A stretch of 64,000 nt of DNA from Nocardiopsis sp. FIRDI 009 (GCF_003386285.1 NZ_QPNC01000012.1:1-64000), one strand, 5' to 3'. Shown: positions 1-9,331, counted from the stretch's first letter. Made by a program: numbers and translations. The notes: generated by a model not told the origin, from the letters alone.

Positions 1-25
1 CCCTGCTTGTGTCGGTTAGTGAAGG

Positions 26-160
26 TTATCCCCGTGTGTCCCGCTTGAGCCTGACACTGAGGGCTTCGCTGTACATGGTGGCGGTGCGCTCGCTGCGACC
101 GGCGGCGCGCAGGGTCAGGACGAAGGAGTCGACGCGGGGCTTCAGGGGTCCCGCGGCCAT
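26..160 (-). pseudogene. Tyrosine recombinase (integrase) N-terminal remnant
   Basis: An ATG-initiated 44-residue frame ends at TAA. Its middle reads RAAGRSERTATMYSEAL, which looks like the start of the SAM-like N-terminal (core-binding) domain of tyrosine recombinases, where a conserved R/S-x-R-T-x-x-x-Y pattern is usual. Nothing of the rest of that domain or of the catalytic R-HxxR-Y domain follows, so this is a stub of a normally 350-450 residue protein. It sits 114 bp beyond the 3' end of tRNA-Thr on the same strand, the usual integration setting. I infer a decayed integrated element. A chance ORF is possible but the motif match argues against it. Confidence 0.55.
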
Positions 161-196
161 GTTCCGCGGTCCCCGGCGTACGCGCTTGGCGCCCGC

Positions 197-209
197 AGGC
201 GATTGCTCT
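197..209. repeat. 13-bp copy of tRNA-Thr internal sequence
   Basis: The 13 bases aggcgattgctct occur here and again at 314-326 inside tRNA-Thr (3' side of the D-arm plus 5' anticodon stem on the tRNA strand). The copy lies between the tRNA and the integrase remnant, as expected of a leftover or secondary attachment site. Thirteen bases is short and could be chance. Confidence 0.4.
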
Positions 210-273
210 CCAGGCGGCGAGGCTGTCAGCGGAGCGGTTCCGCCTAAAGACGTCCCAGGTCAGACATAGAAAG

Positions 274-346
274 AGCCAGCGAGGGGACTTGAACCCCTAA
301 CCTATCGCTTACAAGGCGATTGCTCTGCCAATTGAGCTACGCTGGC
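274..346 (-). tRNA. tRNA-Thr (anticodon UGU)
   Basis: A 73-nt cloverleaf. The acceptor stem GCCAGCG pairs with CGCTGGC, the D-arm carries AGCTC-AATTGGCA-GAGC, the anticodon stem is ATCGC/GCGAT around loop CTTGTAA (anticodon TGT, reads ACA), and the T-arm is AGGGG-TTCAAGT-CCCCT. The 3' CCA is not encoded. It lies downstream of rlmB on the same strand. Confidence 0.95.
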
Positions 347-412
347 GGGCGTCCGAGGCCGTCCGGCCTCGGAGCGTCCATCCGAATGGTACCGGTTCCT
401 GAGCCGGGTGGC

Positions 413-1372
413 CTACTCGGCTTCGAGCCCGCGCCTGCGGGTGACCTCGTACAGCGACACTCCCGCCGCCACCGAGGCGTTGAGCGACTCCGCGCCGCCG
501 ATCGGGATGCTGGCCACCACGTCGCACGACTCGCGCACGAGCCGGGACAGGCCCTTGCCCTCGGACCCCACGACGACCACCAGCGGCCCCGTCGCCAGTT
601 CCAGGTCCGGCAGCGGCGTGTCGCCCCCGGCGTCCAGGCCGACGACGAACAGCCCGGCCTTCTTGAAGCCCTCCAGCGCCCGGGTCAGGTTGGTGGCCTG
701 CGCGACCGGGAGCCGGGCGAGGGTTCCCGCCGAGGTCTTCCACGCGGTCATGTTCACACCCGCCGACCGGCGCTCCGGAATCATCAGGCCGTGCGCGTCG
801 AAGGCGGCCGCCGAACGCGCCACCGCCCCGAGGTTGTGCGGGTCGGTCACCCCGTCCAGCGCGACGATCAGCGGCGGCGTCTCCGACTCCAGCGCCCGCT
901 CCAGCAGGTCCTCCGGCGCCCAGTAGCGGTATGGGCGCACCTGGAGCGCCATGCCCTGGTGGGCGGCGCCCGGCTGACCGTTGCTCTCACACCGCCGGTC
1001 CAGCTCGGCGCGGGTCACCTCGACGATCTCGACGCCCCGGTCTCCCGCGACGCGCGCGGCCTCGTTCACCCGCTCGTCCGGGTCCAGGCTGTTGACCAGG
1101 AAGAGGCGGCTGGCGGGCATGCCCGCGCGCAGCGCCTCCACGACCGGGTTGCGCCCCACCAGCAGATCGGAGTCGGCTGAGCGGCGCTGCGACCGGCCCC
1201 CCGCCTTCTGGTCACCGGTCGGCCGGGACCGCTTGGCCGCACGGGCCCGCTGCTTGCCCTCGTACCAGTGCCGCTGTTCGGCGGGCAGGGTGCCGCTCTT
1301 GCCCTCCAGCGCGCGCCGCCCCTTGCCGCCGCTGCCCTTGGTCGGGCCCTTCTTGCTCTTCTTCGCCGGCAT
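413..1372 (-). CDS. rlmB: 23S rRNA (guanosine-2'-O-)-methyltransferase RlmB, TrmH/SpoU family
   Basis: A 319-residue SPOUT methyltransferase that methylates a 23S rRNA guanosine using S-adenosylmethionine. Residues 1-90 are a Lys/Arg-rich tail typical of actinobacterial members. A substrate-binding domain follows, starting at LLVGRNPVVEALRAG. The three SpoU motifs are all present in the C-terminal half: LDGVTDPHNLGAVARSAAAF, VVVVGSEGKGLSRLVRE and IPIGGAESLNASVAAGVSLY; the NxGA and SLNxSVA residues make up the trefoil-knot cofactor site. It lies 114 bp downstream of cysS on the same strand, the usual cysS-rlmB order of actinobacteria. Confidence 0.95.
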   Translation of the reverse strand: MPAKKSKKGPTKGSGGKGRRALEGKSGTLPAEQRHWYEGKQRARAAKRSRPTGDQKAGGRSQRRSADSDLLVGRNPVVEALRAGMPASRLFLVNSLDPDERVNEAARVAGDRGVEIVEVTRAELDRRCESNGQPGAAHQGMALQVRPYRYWAPEDLLERALESETPPLIVALDGVTDPHNLGAVARSAAAFDAHGLMIPERRSAGVNMTAWKTSAGTLARLPVAQATNLTRALEGFKKAGLFVVGLDAGGDTPLPDLELATGPLVVVVGSEGKGLSRLVRESCDVVASIPIGGAESLNASVAAGVSLYEVTRRRGLEAE

Positions 1373-1486
1373 GTCCGCCGCCTCCCCGTACGTTTCGCGA
1401 GCATGCCGGAAGCGCGTCGGCGTCCGGCGGATCGGCCACCAGCGGTGGCAAACCTCCAGACTAGCGCCGACGCGCCACCGTCCGGG

Positions 1487-2881
1487 TCATCCCCGCCTGA
1501 GGTCCCAGCGGGGCCCCTGCGGCGTGTCCTCCACCACGACGCCCGCCTCGGCGAGCCGGTCGCGGATCGCGTCGGCCGCCGCGTAGTCCTTCCGGCCCCG
1601 TGCCGCCTGCCGCTGTTCCAGTGCCACCGCCACCAGGGCGTCGACCACCTCGCGCAGCCCGCTGTCCCCGCCGGACCACTGCTCGCTGAGCGGGTCCACC
1701 CCGAGGACCTCCAGCATCGTGCGCAGCTCACCGGCGAGTTCGGCGACCTTGTCCGTGCCCCCGGCGGCCAGTGCCGTGTTGCCCTCGCGCACGTGCCCGT
1801 GCACGACGGCCAGCGCCTGGGGCACGCCGAGATCGTCGTCGAGCGCGGACGCGAACTCGGCGGGGACGGTGGCGGCGGGGACGATCTCGCCGACCACCTC
1901 GGCCGCGCGCGTCAGGAAGCCCTCGATCCGCTGGTAGGCGGCGGCCGCCTCCCGCAGCGCCTCCTCGGAGTAGTCGATCGCGGAGCGGTAGTGCGCCTGG
2001 CCGAGGTAGTAGCGCAGCTCCACCGGACGGACCTTCTGGACCATCTGCGGGATGAGGAGCGAGTTGCCGAGCGACTTGCTCATCTTCTCGCCACCGACCC
2101 GCAGCATCCCGTTGTGCAGCCAGTAGCGCGCGAACCCGTCGCCCGCGGCGCGGGACTGGGCGACCTCGTTCTCGTGGTGCGGGAAGATGAGGTCCAGCCC
2201 GCCGCCGTGGATGTCGAAGCTCGGGCCGAGGTACTTGGTGGCCATCGCCGAGCACTCCAGGTGCCAGCCCGGACGCCCGCGTCCCCACGGGGTCTCCCAG
2301 CTGGGCTCGCCCGGTTTGGCGCCCTTCCACAGCGCGAAGTCGCGCGGGTCGCGCTTGCCGCGGCCCTCCTCCGCGGAGTCCTCCATCTGGTCCGGCCGCT
2401 GGTTGGACAGCTCGCCGTAGGCGCCGTAGGAGGCCACGTCGAAGTACACGTCGCCGGAGCCGTCGTCGGCCGCGTAGGCGTGACCGGCGTCGATGAGGCG
2501 GCGCATGAGCTCGATCATCTCCGGCACATGGCCGGTCGCCCGCGGCTCGACGGTGGGCGGCAGGCAGCCGAGGATGTCGTAGGCATCGGTGAACGCCCGC
2601 TGGTTGCGCTCGCTCACCTTCCACCAGGGCACGCCCTCGGCGGCGGCGACGTTGATGATCTTGTCGTCGATGTCGGTGACGTTGCGGCAGAACGTGACGT
2701 CGTAGCCGAGGTAGGTCAGCCAGCGACGCAGGATGTCGAAGTTGAGGCCGGAGCGGATGTGGCCGATGTGCGGTGGTGCCTGCACCGTGGCACCACACAG
2801 GTACAGCGAGGCACACCCCTCGCGGAGGGGGACGAAGTCTCGGACCTGCCGGGCACTGGTGTCATAGAAGCGCAGACTCAC
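1487..2881 (-). CDS. cysS: Cysteinyl-tRNA synthetase
   Basis: A class I aminoacyl-tRNA synthetase of 464 residues, the normal length, that charges tRNA-Cys in the cytoplasm. Visible: the zinc-site Cys29 in LYLCGATVQ, the HIGH motif at 38-41, the zinc-site segment around ECSAM, and KMSKS at 266-270. The C-terminal part carries the DALR-like helical region. CysS and its paralogue MshC both carry these motifs. I favour CysS from the start [16 protein letters not shown] and the cysS-rlmB neighbourhood, since MshC normally sits elsewhere. Transcribed with rlmB on the minus strand. Confidence 0.92.
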   Translation of the reverse strand: MSLRFYDTSARQVRDFVPLREGCASLYLCGATVQAPPHIGHIRSGLNFDILRRWLTYLGYDVTFCRNVTDIDDKIINVAAAEGVPWWKVSERNQRAFTDAYDILGCLPPTVEPRATGHVPEMIELMRRLIDAGHAYAADDGSGDVYFDVASYGAYGELSNQRPDQMEDSAEEGRGKRDPRDFALWKGAKPGEPSWETPWGRGRPGWHLECSAMATKYLGPSFDIHGGGLDLIFPHHENEVAQSRAAGDGFARYWLHNGMLRVGGEKMSKSLGNSLLIPQMVQKVRPVELRYYLGQAHYRSAIDYSEEALREAAAAYQRIEGFLTRAAEVVGEIVPAATVPAEFASALDDDLGVPQALAVVHGHVREGNTALAAGGTDKVAELAGELRTMLEVLGVDPLSEQWSGGDSGLREVVDALVAVALEQRQAARGRKDYAAADAIRDRLAEAGVVVEDTPQGPRWDLRRG

Positions 2882-3152
2882 GTTGTCAAGCGTAACCGCT
2901 TTCCCTTGGAGCGCGGATCACAAACCACCAACCACACCCCCGCTGGCTCTCCTCCCGGACAGACCCCAGAGCACATATGTGATGAGCCGTATTACGACCG
3001 CCCCGGTGTGAGATTTCCGGGCGCGGAAGCCCGTACCACACGGCGAACAGGGCGCCCGGGCGGCGTGTCCCCCACGCCACTCCGTCGGAGGGCGGCCGTG
3101 ATCGGCCGGAATCTCGTGTTCGCGCCGGTTCCTCGACTACGCTGCGGTTGCG

Positions 3153-4823
3153 ATGGCCCCTTACGACAAAGCCCCCGAGACAGGGACACGGAACGCCCGA
3201 CCCGCGGGCCGCGGCGCGGGAGCCGGTGCTCTCGTCGGTGGCGCGCTGTTCGTCGGCCTCATCGCCGTCTGCGCCCTCGTCATCTCCTACCACGGTGTCT
3301 TCCGCTTCGCGGAGTACGGCGGACACCGGGGCAGCCTTCTGGCGCACGTGTTCCCGGTGACCTACACCCTGCTGCTGCTCATGGCGTTCTGGGTGAGCTA
3401 CGTGCTGCGCGAGGCGCACCCCCGTGACCGGGTGTGGGTCGACCTCGTCCTCATCCCCCTGCTCATCCTCGTGGCGGCGACCGCCATGGTGCTGAGCAAC
3501 CTCGGGCTGGTCGAGACCGTCCATCAGGGGGTCGCCAACGTCATCGTGGCGATCGCCCCGCTGGCGGCGCTGCTCATCGCCTTCCTGCTGTGGATGACCG
3601 TCCGCGCGCACATCCGCCGGCGCCGTCGCGCGACGCCCCCGCGCCCCCGGCCCTCGGCCGACCGGGCCACCGTGCTGCACGGTCGCGCGGTGTCACCGTC
3701 CGAGCTGGACGACACCGCAGCGGACGACGACCACCTCACGACCCGGCTGCTCGACTTCGGCCCCGCACCCGCCCGGAACAGCCGTGACGGAAGTGACGGC
3801 GCGCCGGGGCGCGACCGCACACCTCCGCCGCCGGAACCGGACGGTTCCGGGGACGAGGACCCCGAGTTCTCCGAGGTGCTCTCCGTCTCCCCCGCGGCGC
3901 CCGAGCCGGAACCGGAGGAGCCCTCCGCCGCCGACCGCCCCGGACCCGCCCCCGACCCGTTGCCCAGACGCACCCGGACCGGGACCAACCCGATCAAACG
4001 GGCGAGCGCCGAGGTCCCGGTCGTTCCGGGCGCCGCCGCGCCGCCGGTCGACCCCCGGGAGTCCGACGCCCCGGACGACGGGTTCGAGGACGACATCCCG
4101 ACCGGGGACCCCGTCAGCGACGAGGCCGAGCCCCCGTCCACCACCGTGCGGGCGGCCGAACCGGGCATCCACGCGACGGGCGTCGTCCCGGACGTCCGGG
4201 ACGACGCCCGGGACCGGGAAGCGACCGCTCCGGAGGCCGACTCCCCCCGACCGGAACCGGAACCCCTCCGCGCGGAACCCGAGGCCGGACCCCACGAACC
4301 CGAGGACTCCCCGATCCCGGACACCGCCCTGTGGGAACCGCCCGCCGACGACCCCGGCGGCGACGCGCTCACCGACTACGTCCCGCCGGTGTGGACCCCC
4401 CCGGAAGATGCCGGGCCGTCCCCGCTGGCCGAGGAGGTCGCGGAGGCGGACCCCGAACCCACCCCCGTGCTCGACCACGACACCGGCCCCGACGTCCGCG
4501 CGGCCTTCCGGGTCGGCTCCGTGCCCCCGGGCGCCGCCGCCCCCGAACCGGACGAGCCGGATCCGGAGTTCGCCCCGGACCCCGACCCGGAGTTCCCGCC
4601 GGAGCCCGCCCCGGACCCGGTTGCGGAACCCGAATCGGAGCCCGAGCCGGAGCCCGGCGCGGCGGAGCCGCCCGCCGATCCGGCCCCGACCGACGACGGA
4701 CGCCGCCCGCCCCTGGCCAAGCGCCCGATGGTCCTCAAGCCGCGCCGACCGCCGATGCCCGATCTCACCGCCGGGCCGCCGTCGGGACGGGTGCGCAGCG
4801 AGCCGCTGCCTCCGGGGGACTGA
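3153..4823 (+). CDS. Membrane protein with long Pro/Asp/Glu-rich cytoplasmic tail
   Basis: A 556-residue protein. Residues about 24-45, 63-83, 98-118 and 128-150 are hydrophobic, giving four predicted membrane spans; the spacing and the SYHGVFRFAEYGGHRG segment resemble DUF2637-type proteins, a loose resemblance. After the basic stretch RAHIRRRRR, about 400 residues are disordered, dominated by Pro, Glu and Asp with repeated PEP-like runs, ending in a basic KRPMVLKPRRPPMPD segment. TACGCT at 3138-3143, 9 bp before the ATG, is a plausible -10 box. The function is unknown to me. Confidence 0.75.
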   Translation: MAPYDKAPETGTRNARPAGRGAGAGALVGGALFVGLIAVCALVISYHGVFRFAEYGGHRGSLLAHVFPVTYTLLLLMAFWVSYVLREAHPRDRVWVDLVLIPLLILVAATAMVLSNLGLVETVHQGVANVIVAIAPLAALLIAFLLWMTVRAHIRRRRRATPPRPRPSADRATVLHGRAVSPSELDDTAADDDHLTTRLLDFGPAPARNSRDGSDGAPGRDRTPPPPEPDGSGDEDPEFSEVLSVSPAAPEPEPEEPSAADRPGPAPDPLPRRTRTGTNPIKRASAEVPVVPGAAAPPVDPRESDAPDDGFEDDIPTGDPVSDEAEPPSTTVRAAEPGIHATGVVPDVRDDARDREATAPEADSPRPEPEPLRAEPEAGPHEPEDSPIPDTALWEPPADDPGGDALTDYVPPVWTPPEDAGPSPLAEEVAEADPEPTPVLDHDTGPDVRAAFRVGSVPPGAAAPEPDEPDPEFAPDPDPEFPPEPAPDPVAEPESEPEPEPGAAEPPADPAPTDDGRRPPLAKRPMVLKPRRPPMPDLTAGPPSGRVRSEPLPPGD

Positions 4824-4838
4824 GGGGCCGCCCGGAGG

Positions 4839-5861
4839 TCACACCCGCAGCCGTGCCGCGATCGGCAGGTGGTCGCTGTCCGTCCTGGGCAGCGCCCACG
4901 TCTCGGTCGGCGTCACCCCGCGGACCAGGACGTGGTCGATCCGCACCAGGGGGAACCCGGCGGGCCAGGTCGGACCCACCCCGTCGCCCCCGGCCCCCCG
5001 CACGGCGGCCAACCGTGAGGTGAGCGGCGTCATGGCCCGGTCGTCGGTGCTGCCGTTGAGGTCGCCCATCACCACGACCCGATCCAGCGGCTCCCGCGCG
5101 ACCTCGTCCGCGAGTTCCACGATCCCCCGGTCCCGCAGTTCGGTGTCGAACCCGGTGCCGCCCATCCGGACCGACGCCAGGTGCACGACGTACACGGCGA
5201 TCCCCCCGCCGGGCCCGTCCACCTCGGCGCGTATCGCCCGGTTCCACCCCAGCCCCAGGTCGAGCGAGCGCGCGTCCGTGATCGGGTACCGGCTCCACAG
5301 CCCGACGGTGCCCCACCGCTCGGAGTGCTCCAGTTCGGAGCCGAGGGCCCGGTCGTAGGACGCGCTCTTCTCCCAGGTGACCTCCTGGAGCGCGACCAGG
5401 TCGGGGTCGGCCGCGAGCACCCGCCGAACCGTCGCCCCCGGGTCGCCGTCGGCCGCGCCGATGTTGTGCGTGACGACCGTCAGGTTCGGTTCGACGTCCG
5501 AACCCGACGGCAGGTACAGGCGCCCGAACGACCCCGCCCACACGGCGGCGAGGAGCAGGACCGCCAGTCCGGCCGACGCCGAGCGCCGGAGCGCGGCGGC
5601 CACCGCGGTCACCGGGACCGCCAGTCCGAGCCACGGCAGGCCGGTCTCGAACAGGCTGCCCGCGTGACCGAGGGCGTTGGGCACCAGGGCGGGGACGGCC
5701 AGGAGGAGGGCGAGCAGTCCGGTGGCCCCGGCGAGGACCCGGCCGCGCCGCCAGGCCCCGGAGGCCCCGCGCGGCACCCCGATCCACCGGGGTCCGCCCG
5801 TCTCCCGTCCGGACCGTTCCGGTCGCGGTTCGGTCGGTCTCCGGTCGTCGACGTCCGTCAT
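4839..5861 (-). CDS. Endonuclease/exonuclease/phosphatase-fold membrane protein
   Basis: 340 residues. The N-terminal third holds about three membrane spans (residues about 38-60, 70-88, 95-112). The C-terminal 220 residues form an endonuclease/exonuclease/phosphatase domain, probably outside the cell. Catalytic signatures visible: THNIGAADGDPG (metal-site Asn), ALQEVTWEK (metal-binding Glu), VYVVHLASVR (His), VVMGDLNGSTDD (the GDxN catalytic Asp/Asn pair) and the final DSDHLPIAARLRV (SDH catalytic His). The substrate, nucleic acid or a phosphodiester lipid, cannot be told from sequence. It converges on the preceding membrane-protein gene with 15 bp between stop codons. Confidence 0.88.
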   Translation of the reverse strand: MTDVDDRRPTEPRPERSGRETGGPRWIGVPRGASGAWRRGRVLAGATGLLALLLAVPALVPNALGHAGSLFETGLPWLGLAVPVTAVAAALRRSASAGLAVLLLAAVWAGSFGRLYLPSGSDVEPNLTVVTHNIGAADGDPGATVRRVLAADPDLVALQEVTWEKSASYDRALGSELEHSERWGTVGLWSRYPITDARSLDLGLGWNRAIRAEVDGPGGGIAVYVVHLASVRMGGTGFDTELRDRGIVELADEVAREPLDRVVVMGDLNGSTDDRAMTPLTSRLAAVRGAGGDGVGPTWPAGFPLVRIDHVLVRGVTPTETWALPRTDSDHLPIAARLRV

Positions 5862-5999
5862 GGCCCTCCCCTGATCATGCCGCGGGTCGGTCCGCGCGGC
5901 GCTGGTCGTGGGGGATGGCCGCCGTGGCGGCGGGCGTGCCGGAGACTACCCGAGCCGGGGACGCTCCGTTCCGTGGGCCCGGTCCACCGGACACAGCAC

Positions 6000-6033
6000 A
6001 GGGCCCGCGCCTCGGATCGGAGGCGCGGGCCCT
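6000..6033. terminator. Perfect 14-bp-stem hairpin downstream of ispF
   Basis: The arms at 6000-6013 and 6020-6033 are perfectly complementary (AGGGCCCGCGCCTC) around the loop GGATCG. It lies 15 bp past the ispF stop. There is no U-run, which is common for high-GC actinobacterial terminators. It separates ispF from the downstream membrane-protein gene. Confidence 0.8.
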
Positions 6034-6047
6034 GGGGCGGGCGTGGT

Positions 6048-6527
6048 TCAGTCCCGGGGCGCGCAGAGGGCCGTGGCCACGGCGGCGATGCCCTCGCCGC
6101 GCCCGGTCAGGCCCAGGCCGTCGGTCGTGGTGGCCGAGATGCTCACCGGCGCCCCGACGACCTCGGACAGCGTCTTCTCCGCCTCCTCGCGCCGCGGCGC
6201 GAACTTGGGGCGGTTGCTGATGATCTGGACGGACACGTTGCCGATCTCGAACCCGGCCGCGCGCACCCGCGCCACGGTCTCGGTGAGCAGGGCCGCGCCG
6301 GAGGCGCCGTGCCATCGGGGGTCGGAGGTGCCGAAGTTGGACCCGAGGTCCCCCAGGCCGCAGGCCGACAGCAGGGCGTCGCAGGCCGCGTGAGCGGCGA
6401 CGTCACCGTCCGAATGACCGCTGACCCCGTCTTCTCCCGGCCATTCCAAACCGGCCAGGAAAAGTGTTCTTCCAGGAGAAAACGGATGGACGTCCGTTCC
6501 GACGCCCACCCGAGGCATATTCATCAT
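6048..6527 (-). CDS. ispF: 2-C-methyl-D-erythritol 2,4-cyclodiphosphate synthase
   Basis: 159 residues, full length for this MEP-pathway enzyme, which cyclises CDP-methylerythritol 2-phosphate with loss of CMP during isoprenoid synthesis. Zinc ligands are in GTDVHPF (Asp12, His14) and [17 protein letters not shown] (His). [13 protein letters not shown] and [21 protein letters not shown] are the family's later motifs (the TT-D-LG-GRGEGI substrate site). It begins 25 bp after carD on the same strand. In relatives I recall ispD lies between carD and ispF; here it does not. Confidence 0.96.
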   Translation of the reverse strand: MMNMPRVGVGTDVHPFSPGRTLFLAGLEWPGEDGVSGHSDGDVAAHAACDALLSACGLGDLGSNFGTSDPRWHGASGAALLTETVARVRAAGFEIGNVSVQIISNRPKFAPRREEAEKTLSEVVGAPVSISATTTDGLGLTGRGEGIAAVATALCAPRD

Positions 6528-6552
6528 GAATAAGGCGCTTCTTCGACCGGTG

Positions 6553-7035
6553 TCAGTTCGTCAGAACCTCGTCGAGGAGCGCTTCGGCCTTGTCCTCGTT
6601 GGTCTTTTCGGCCAGCGCGAGTTCACTGACGAGAATCTGTCGGGCCTTGGCGAGCATCCGCTTCTCACCGGCGGACAGCCCACGCTCCTTGTCCCGACGC
6701 CACAGGTCCCGGACCACCTCGGCGACCTTGTTGACGTCGCCGGACGCCAACTTCTCGAGGTTCGCCTTGTAACGCCTGGACCAGTTGGTGGGCTCCTCGG
6801 TGTGCGGCGCGCGCAGCACCTCGAAGACCTTGTCCAAGCCCTCCTGCCCCACCACGTCGCGAACGCCGACGTCCTCGGCGTTCTCAGCCGGCACACGCAC
6901 CGTCAGATCGCCCTTGTCGACCCTCAGAACGAGGTAGGTTCTGTCCTCGCCCTTAATGGTGCGAGTCTCGATCGCTTCAATACGAGCAGCCCCATGATGG
7001 GGGTAGACAACAGTGTCGCCGACCTTGAAAGCCAT
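6553..7035 (-). CDS. carD: CarD/CdnL-type RNA polymerase-binding regulator
   Basis: 160 residues, the expected size. It begins [19 protein letters not shown], the start of the Tudor-like RNA polymerase beta-subunit interaction domain (about residues 1-65). The helical C-terminal domain includes [17 protein letters not shown], which carries the Trp that contacts the upstream edge of the transcription bubble. CarD stabilises open complexes, especially at rRNA promoters. The 5' region has a good sigma-70-type promoter and a GGAAGGGG sequence before the ATG. Confidence 0.95.
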   Translation of the reverse strand: MAFKVGDTVVYPHHGAARIEAIETRTIKGEDRTYLVLRVDKGDLTVRVPAENAEDVGVRDVVGQEGLDKVFEVLRAPHTEEPTNWSRRYKANLEKLASGDVNKVAEVVRDLWRRDKERGLSAGEKRMLAKARQILVSELALAEKTNEDKAEALLDEVLTN

Positions 7036-7092
7036 GTGACAGGTACCCCTTCCGCTACCACAAGGATACCACGAATCTGTGACTTAACGTAC

Positions 7093-7120
7093 CTATTAGG
7101 TTTGCGAACACGCAGGTCAA
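7093..7120 (-). promoter_or_regulatory. Predicted sigma-70-type promoter of carD
   Basis: On the minus strand TTGACC (7115-7120) and TAATAG (7093-7098) are separated by 16 bp, about 58 bp upstream of the carD ATG. The rest of the carD-phoU gap holds only a 6-bp-stem hairpin (7151-7166, CCCGAG/CTCGGG) and partly palindromic sequence around 7121-7150. Confidence 0.55.
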
Positions 7121-7350
7121 GCCACACTTTTCAGGGCTTGACAAAGTGTACCCGAGCCCTCTCGGGGGCCTGGTCAGGGCGTTCGCGAGGGCTCCCGAAC
7201 CCCCACTGGCCAGGTGAACCACCGCCTCGCGCGCGGGGGGAGCGGGGAGGGACCGGAGGCCCCTCCCCGGGCCGTCCCGACGGCGCCGGAGCGACGGATG
7301 TCACGTTCCCGACACCGGTCGGCGCTCCCGGTCACCGCCGTCACCCGGGG

Positions 7351-8013
7351 TCACGACTCGGGGTCGTAGTCCTCGCGCTTCTCGCCGGTCACCATGTAGA
7401 CGAGGTTGTCGGCGACGTGCACCGCGTGGTCACCGAACCGTTCGTAGAACCGCCCCACCAAGGTGACGTCCATGGTGGCCTCCACGCCGTACTCCCATCC
7501 CGGCGCGAGGATGCGCTGGAGGAGCTTGCGGCGCAGCCGGTCCATCCGGTCGTCGTCCTTGTCCAGCTCCAGCGCGGTGTCCGGGTCGCGCTCGGTGATG
7601 ACCTCGCCCGCCTTGGTGACGAGCATCTCGGCCTGGTGACCCATCTCCAGCACGATCGACCGGACCGGCTTGGGGATGGCCGAGTCCGGGTGCCTGCGCC
7701 GCGCGATCTTGGCCAGGTGAACGGCGTGGTCGCCCATCCGCTCCAGGTCACCGCGCATGTACAGCGAGGTGATGATCGTCCGCAGGTCCGAGGCGACCGG
7801 CTGCTGCCGCGCCATCAGGCTGAAGGCGGTGTCCTCGATCTCCTGGTCCAGCCGGTTGATCTCCTCGTCACCGGAGATCACCTCCTGCGCGGCCGCGAGG
7901 TCGCTGTCCAGAAGGGCCGTCGTGGCGCGCGCGACCGCGTGTCTGGCCAGCCGCGTCATCTCGACGAGGCGTTCGCCCAGGCTGTCGAGGTCCTCGTGGT
8001 AGGTATCCCGCAT
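7351..8013 (-). CDS. phoU: Phosphate transport system regulator PhoU
   Basis: 220 residues counted from the ATG at 8013, giving the usual N-terminus MRDTYHEDLDSLGERL. The longer in-frame start at 8094 would add 27 residues with no PhoU similarity and run into the divergent promoter region. Two PhoU repeats with the conserved metal-binding ExxxD-type helices are visible (for example MRGDLERMGDHAVHLAK and GRFYERFGDHAVHVAD). PhoU links the Pst transporter to the sensor kinase and restrains the phosphate response. It diverges from senX3. A single PHO-box-like 11-mer (GTTCACCGAAA on the minus strand, 8055-8065) lies between them. Confidence 0.95.
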   Translation of the reverse strand: MRDTYHEDLDSLGERLVEMTRLARHAVARATTALLDSDLAAAQEVISGDEEINRLDQEIEDTAFSLMARQQPVASDLRTIITSLYMRGDLERMGDHAVHLAKIARRRHPDSAIPKPVRSIVLEMGHQAEMLVTKAGEVITERDPDTALELDKDDDRMDRLRRKLLQRILAPGWEYGVEATMDVTLVGRFYERFGDHAVHVADNLVYMVTGEKREDYDPES

Positions 8014-8137
8014 ATCGTCAATGCTCCCAGTGGTTTGTTGAAGAATCGGCCAAGTTTCGGTGAACGCTACGAGAAGCTCGGTTGTGTCTCCCACCCTGAC
8101 CGGGTAAAGATCCGGTCCGCCCGTTTACGATCGAATC

Positions 8138-9331
8138 GTGCAAGGGGAACTTCTCGCCGCCGTGACCGGCATCGTCGGACTCGTGACGGGCGTCGTGGTC
8201 GGCGTCGTCGCCGGTCTCTACCTCCGTACCAGCTCATCCGAACGACGGGCTCCCGCGCCCGAGCGCCGCGACGGAGGCGCCCTCCCGCCCGGCATCGCCG
8301 AGGTCCTGGCGGCGCTCCCCTCGTCCGCGGTCATCCTGGACCCCGCCGACCGGGTCCTGCGCGCCTCGTCGGCCGCCCGGGCCTTCGGCATCGTCCGGGG
8401 CGAGGAGCTGGTGATAGGGGAACTCCTGGCCCTCGCCCGGCAGGTGCGCAGGGACGGGGTCATCCGGGAGACCGACATCGAGGTGGCCGTCCGCAAGTTC
8501 GGCCCCGACGCCACCTCCTTCGCCGTACGGGTGGCGCCACTGGGCGGTACCGGCCTCGTCCTGGTCCTGGCCGAGGACCAGACCGAACACCGCCGCGTCG
8601 AGGCGGTGCGCCGGGACTTCGTCGCGAACATCTCGCACGAGTTGAAGACCCCGGTGGGCGCTCTGTCCTTGTTGGCGGAAACCGTACAGGACGCCAGTGA
8701 CGACCCCGATGCCGTCCGTCGCTTCACCGAGCGCATGCAGCAGGAGGCCGCCCGGTTGACGGCGGTCATCCAGGACCTGATCACGCTCTCCCGCATCCAG
8801 GGCGCCGAACCCATATCCGAACCCACCCAGGTGGACCTGGGCAACGTCGTGGAGGAGGCGCTCGACGCGGTGCGCATGCCCGCCGACGCCAAGGGGATCG
8901 AGCTGGTCGGCAGCGGCGCCGAGGGCGTCACCGTTCTGGGCGACGAGGGGCTGCTCGGCACCGCGCTGCGCAACCTGATCGCCAACGCCGTCGCCTACAG
9001 CCCGAAGAACACGCGGGTGGCGGTCTCGGTGGGGGTGTCCAGGTCGAGCGTGGACATCAGCGTCGCCGACCAGGGGATCGGCATCCCCCAGCAGGACCTG
9101 GAGAGGATCTTCGAGCGGTTCTACCGTGTGGACGCCGCTCGGAGCCGGGCCACCGGAGGTACCGGTCTGGGCCTGGCCATCGTCAAGCACATCATGACCC
9201 ACCACCGTGGAGAAGTGACCGTGTGGAGCAAGGAGGGGTCGGGGTCGACGTTCACGCTGCGTCTGCCCAGACCCGAGAGCCGGGGGACCGAAGCCACCGG
9301 TAACACCGACCGTCAGGAGGCGGCACAGTGA
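8138..9331 (+). CDS. senX3: Two-component sensor histidine kinase, SenX3/PhoR type
   Basis: 397 residues. One membrane span at about 5-27, a PAS-like region at about 45-150, a HisKA domain with phosphoacceptor His167 in FVANISHELKTPVG, and a HATPase domain with N-box LRNLIANAVAYSP and G-boxes DQGIGIP and GTGLGLAIVKHI. This is the actinobacterial phosphate-limitation kinase. The GTG start follows TACGAT (8126-8131) by 6 bp, so the mRNA is probably leaderless. Its stop overlaps the regX3 start by 4 bp (GTGA). Confidence 0.93.
   Translation: MQGELLAAVTGIVGLVTGVVVGVVAGLYLRTSSSERRAPAPERRDGGALPPGIAEVLAALPSSAVILDPADRVLRASSAARAFGIVRGEELVIGELLALARQVRRDGVIRETDIEVAVRKFGPDATSFAVRVAPLGGTGLVLVLAEDQTEHRRVEAVRRDFVANISHELKTPVGALSLLAETVQDASDDPDAVRRFTERMQQEAARLTAVIQDLITLSRIQGAEPISEPTQVDLGNVVEEALDAVRMPADAKGIELVGSGAEGVTVLGDEGLLGTALRNLIANAVAYSPKNTRVAVSVGVSRSSVDISVADQGIGIPQQDLERIFERFYRVDAARSRATGGTGLGLAIVKHIMTHHRGEVTVWSKEGSGSTFTLRLPRPESRGTEATGNTDRQEAAQ

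Noticed and set aside
9..269. Plus-strand 86-residue ORF at the left edge
   Set aside because: Antisense to the integrase remnant; no domain and no ribosome-binding site seen.
2972..2981. CACATATGTG palindrome upstream of cysS
   Set aside because: Only 10 bp, no matching promoter geometry or known operator; left as unremarkable.
1268..3427. Long plus-strand ORF opposite rlmB and cysS
   Set aside because: Antisense shadow of two well-recognised genes; Arg/Ala/Pro-rich composition is what high-GC third positions produce.
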